7,366 nt of DNA from Stenotrophomonas sp. (lineage in GTDB: Bacteria > Pseudomonadota > Gammaproteobacteria > Xanthomonadales > Xanthomonadaceae): positions 1,396 to 8,761 of the forward strand of contig DMZT01000054.1 of NCBI GenBank assembly GCA_003484865.1, given 5' to 3'. The notes under the pieces are model-generated. The model saw only the letters and a list, made by a program, of their open reading frames with translations, did not search any database and was not told where the DNA came from. Below, piece by piece: positions 6,662-7,366 of this stretch. The translations under genes and the position numbers were made by a program. Each line of letters opens with the position of its first letter. Within the stretch, counting starts at the first letter, position 1.

Positions 6662-6880
6662 GAGGCGTACGCTCGGTTCCGAGTGGGTCGGGACTGGTAG
6701 CGGCGGTTTCACGCGTAACTTTAGGGAGAGGGGTGCCGCGAAATGTCGCAGCCTCCGCCTGGTTGCCGGGTGGGTCGTCGTCCTGTGCTGGCCGCTCAGG
6801 CGGCCCCGGCTGATCGATGGATGTCCGCTTACGGTTACTATCGCTGAAGTTCCCCTCAACGTTTTAATCAGGAGGTAAAT
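6662..6880. other. Divergent spacer without a confident promoter
   Basis: 219 bp between the cyclase and the small secreted protein. It turns AT-richer from about 6830. Possible -10 elements are TACTAT (6836-6841, plus strand) and TAAAGT (complement of 6718-6723, minus strand), each four of six matches and neither with a properly spaced -35. GGCCGC-TCAG-GCGGCC at 6790-6805 is a perfect 6-bp hairpin with a 4-nt loop and no T-run. If the cyclase starts at GTG 6712 the spacer is shorter. Confidence 0.5.
6870..6876 (+). promoter_or_regulatory. Strong Shine-Dalgarno fixing a GTG start
   Basis: AGGAGGT is fully complementary to the anti-Shine-Dalgarno core of 16S rRNA. It lies at ideal distance (AGGAGG then 5 nt) from GTG 6881. 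It is the best ribosome binding site in the window and settles the non-ATG start of the small secreted protein. Confidence 0.85.
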
Positions 6881-7318
6881 GTGCGCATTCCAAGGATTGT
6901 TGGTGTTGTGGGTGTCGTTATTCTCGCGTCGGTTCCGATGGTTGGAATGGCGCAGTCAGATGGACACGGAACTCCTCTGGCAAAAAGTGGACTGGGCAGG
7001 GCGCAGCCGATCGCGGTCGATCTGAGTTTGGATCCACAGTGGCACGTGTATGGGTTCACGCGCGATGGAATCTCTTATTTCCAGGTAAATGATTTCGTGG
7101 GGCGCGTTCAAGTGATCATCGGAAATGTAGATGATGCGTTCTGGACCCTGCCCGCTGGCGAAAGCTCGGCGAGTGTGTCGTTGCCACGGCAGCGCGTACG
7201 GCCGCCGGCAAACGCAGCGAGGGCCGAAATTTATAGAGGTTCCCGCTTCTCGCTGGTTCTCTACGGACATGGCAATGATGCTGTGTGGTCCGTTGAGGTC
7301 GCAGGTCAGCAGCCTTAG
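6881..7318 (+). CDS. Small secreted protein, unknown function
   Basis: I do not recognise this 145-residue protein. It starts with GTG behind a near-perfect Shine-Dalgarno. The N-terminus is a classic Sec signal peptide: basic MRIPR, a hydrophobic run of Val/Gly/Ile/Leu, then VGMA with likely cleavage after Ala24. The mature part of about 121 residues has no Cys. It alternates polar and hydrophobic residues rich in aromatics (QWHVYGFTRDGISYFQVNDF; VDDAFWTLPAGE; YRGSRFSLVLYGHG; AVWSVEV), which suggests a compact beta-rich periplasmic or secreted domain. Base composition is visibly more AT-rich than in the other genes, consistent with recent acquisition or weak codon selection. Coding is supported by the signal peptide, ribosome binding site and full-length frame. 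It is divergent from the cyclase; no functional link to it is evident. Confidence 0.78.
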   Translation: MRIPRIVGVVGVVILASVPMVGMAQSDGHGTPLAKSGLGRAQPIAVDLSLDPQWHVYGFTRDGISYFQVNDFVGRVQVIIGNVDDAFWTLPAGESSASVSLPRQRVRPPANAARAEIYRGSRFSLVLYGHGNDAVWSVEVAGQQP

Positions 7319-7349
7319 GATTCTGATAGATAGCCAGCGTTGACGTGCT

Positions 7350-7366
7350 GCCGCCTAGAGTGCGGC
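7350..7366 (+). terminator. Possible terminator stem, cut by window edge
   Basis: GCCGC (7350-7354) and GCGGC (7362-7366) pair around the 7-nt loop CTAGAGT, starting 32 bp after the stop of the small secreted protein. The right arm ends at the window edge, so neither a longer stem nor a T-run can be seen. A terminator for the 6881 gene is plausible from position only. Confidence 0.3.

Noticed and set aside
5369..6700. Open frame of 443 codons on the plus strand opposite the diguanylate cyclase
   Set aside because: Same GC-driven shadow effect. The minus-strand reading carries intact REC and GGDEF motifs, and the plus-strand product resembles nothing.
6662..6859. Long N-terminal extension of the diguanylate cyclase from 6859
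   Set aside because: The extra 66 residues are Arg/Pro/Thr-rich without any domain and would place coding sequence across the likely promoter spacer.
6863..6868. TTTAAT as -10 of the small secreted protein
   Set aside because: It would start transcription inside the Shine-Dalgarno, destroying the best ribosome binding site in the window.
7340..7361. Promoter TTGACG ... TAGAGT at the right edge
   Set aside because: The spacer is only 10 bp, far too short for sigma-70, and the TAGAGT lies in the loop of an inverted repeat.

Overview
The window is a GC-rich, densely coded stretch of bacterial chromosome. Gene content and protein style suggest a gammaproteobacterium of the Xanthomonadaceae, perhaps close to Stenotrophomonas, Pseudoxanthomonas or Xanthomonas. 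That placement is inferred from general resemblance, not from a marker gene. No tRNA, rRNA, CRISPR array, insertion sequence or phage gene was found.

Left part (1-2692): a class III omega-amino acid--pyruvate aminotransferase (minus strand, C-terminus cut by the window edge) is divergent from a PuuC/KauB-type aldehyde dehydrogenase (plus strand). Together they make an amine-catabolic pair: the aminotransferase removes the terminal amino group and the dehydrogenase oxidises the aldehyde to the acid. The 114-bp spacer holds a good -10 element and a dyad that could be a shared operator.

Middle (2699-4782): an unrecognised single-pass membrane protein with TonB-like topology (minus) is divergent from an MHS-family major facilitator transporter resembling E. 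coli YhjE (plus). The 173-bp spacer has two inverted repeats and no clear ribosome binding site for the transporter.

Right part (4783-6661, minus): a PleD-like diguanylate cyclase (REC-REC-GGDEF, with the first REC degenerate) is followed 70 bp downstream by a bacteriohemerythrin with all diiron ligands. A perfect FNR/ANR-type box (TTGAT-N4-ATCAA) overlaps the cyclase stop codon. It lies at the spacing from a -10 element expected of a class II FNR-activated promoter, so the hemerythrin probably has its own low-oxygen promoter. This is the most interesting signal in the window.

Far right (6662-7366): a 219-bp divergent spacer, then a small secreted protein of unknown function with a GTG start, a near-perfect Shine-Dalgarno and visibly lower GC than its neighbours. 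The last 48 bp hold a short inverted repeat that may be a terminator cut by the edge. The window is mostly ordinary metabolic and signalling chromosome; the oxygen-linked hemerythrin/c-di-GMP neighbourhood is the part worth following up.
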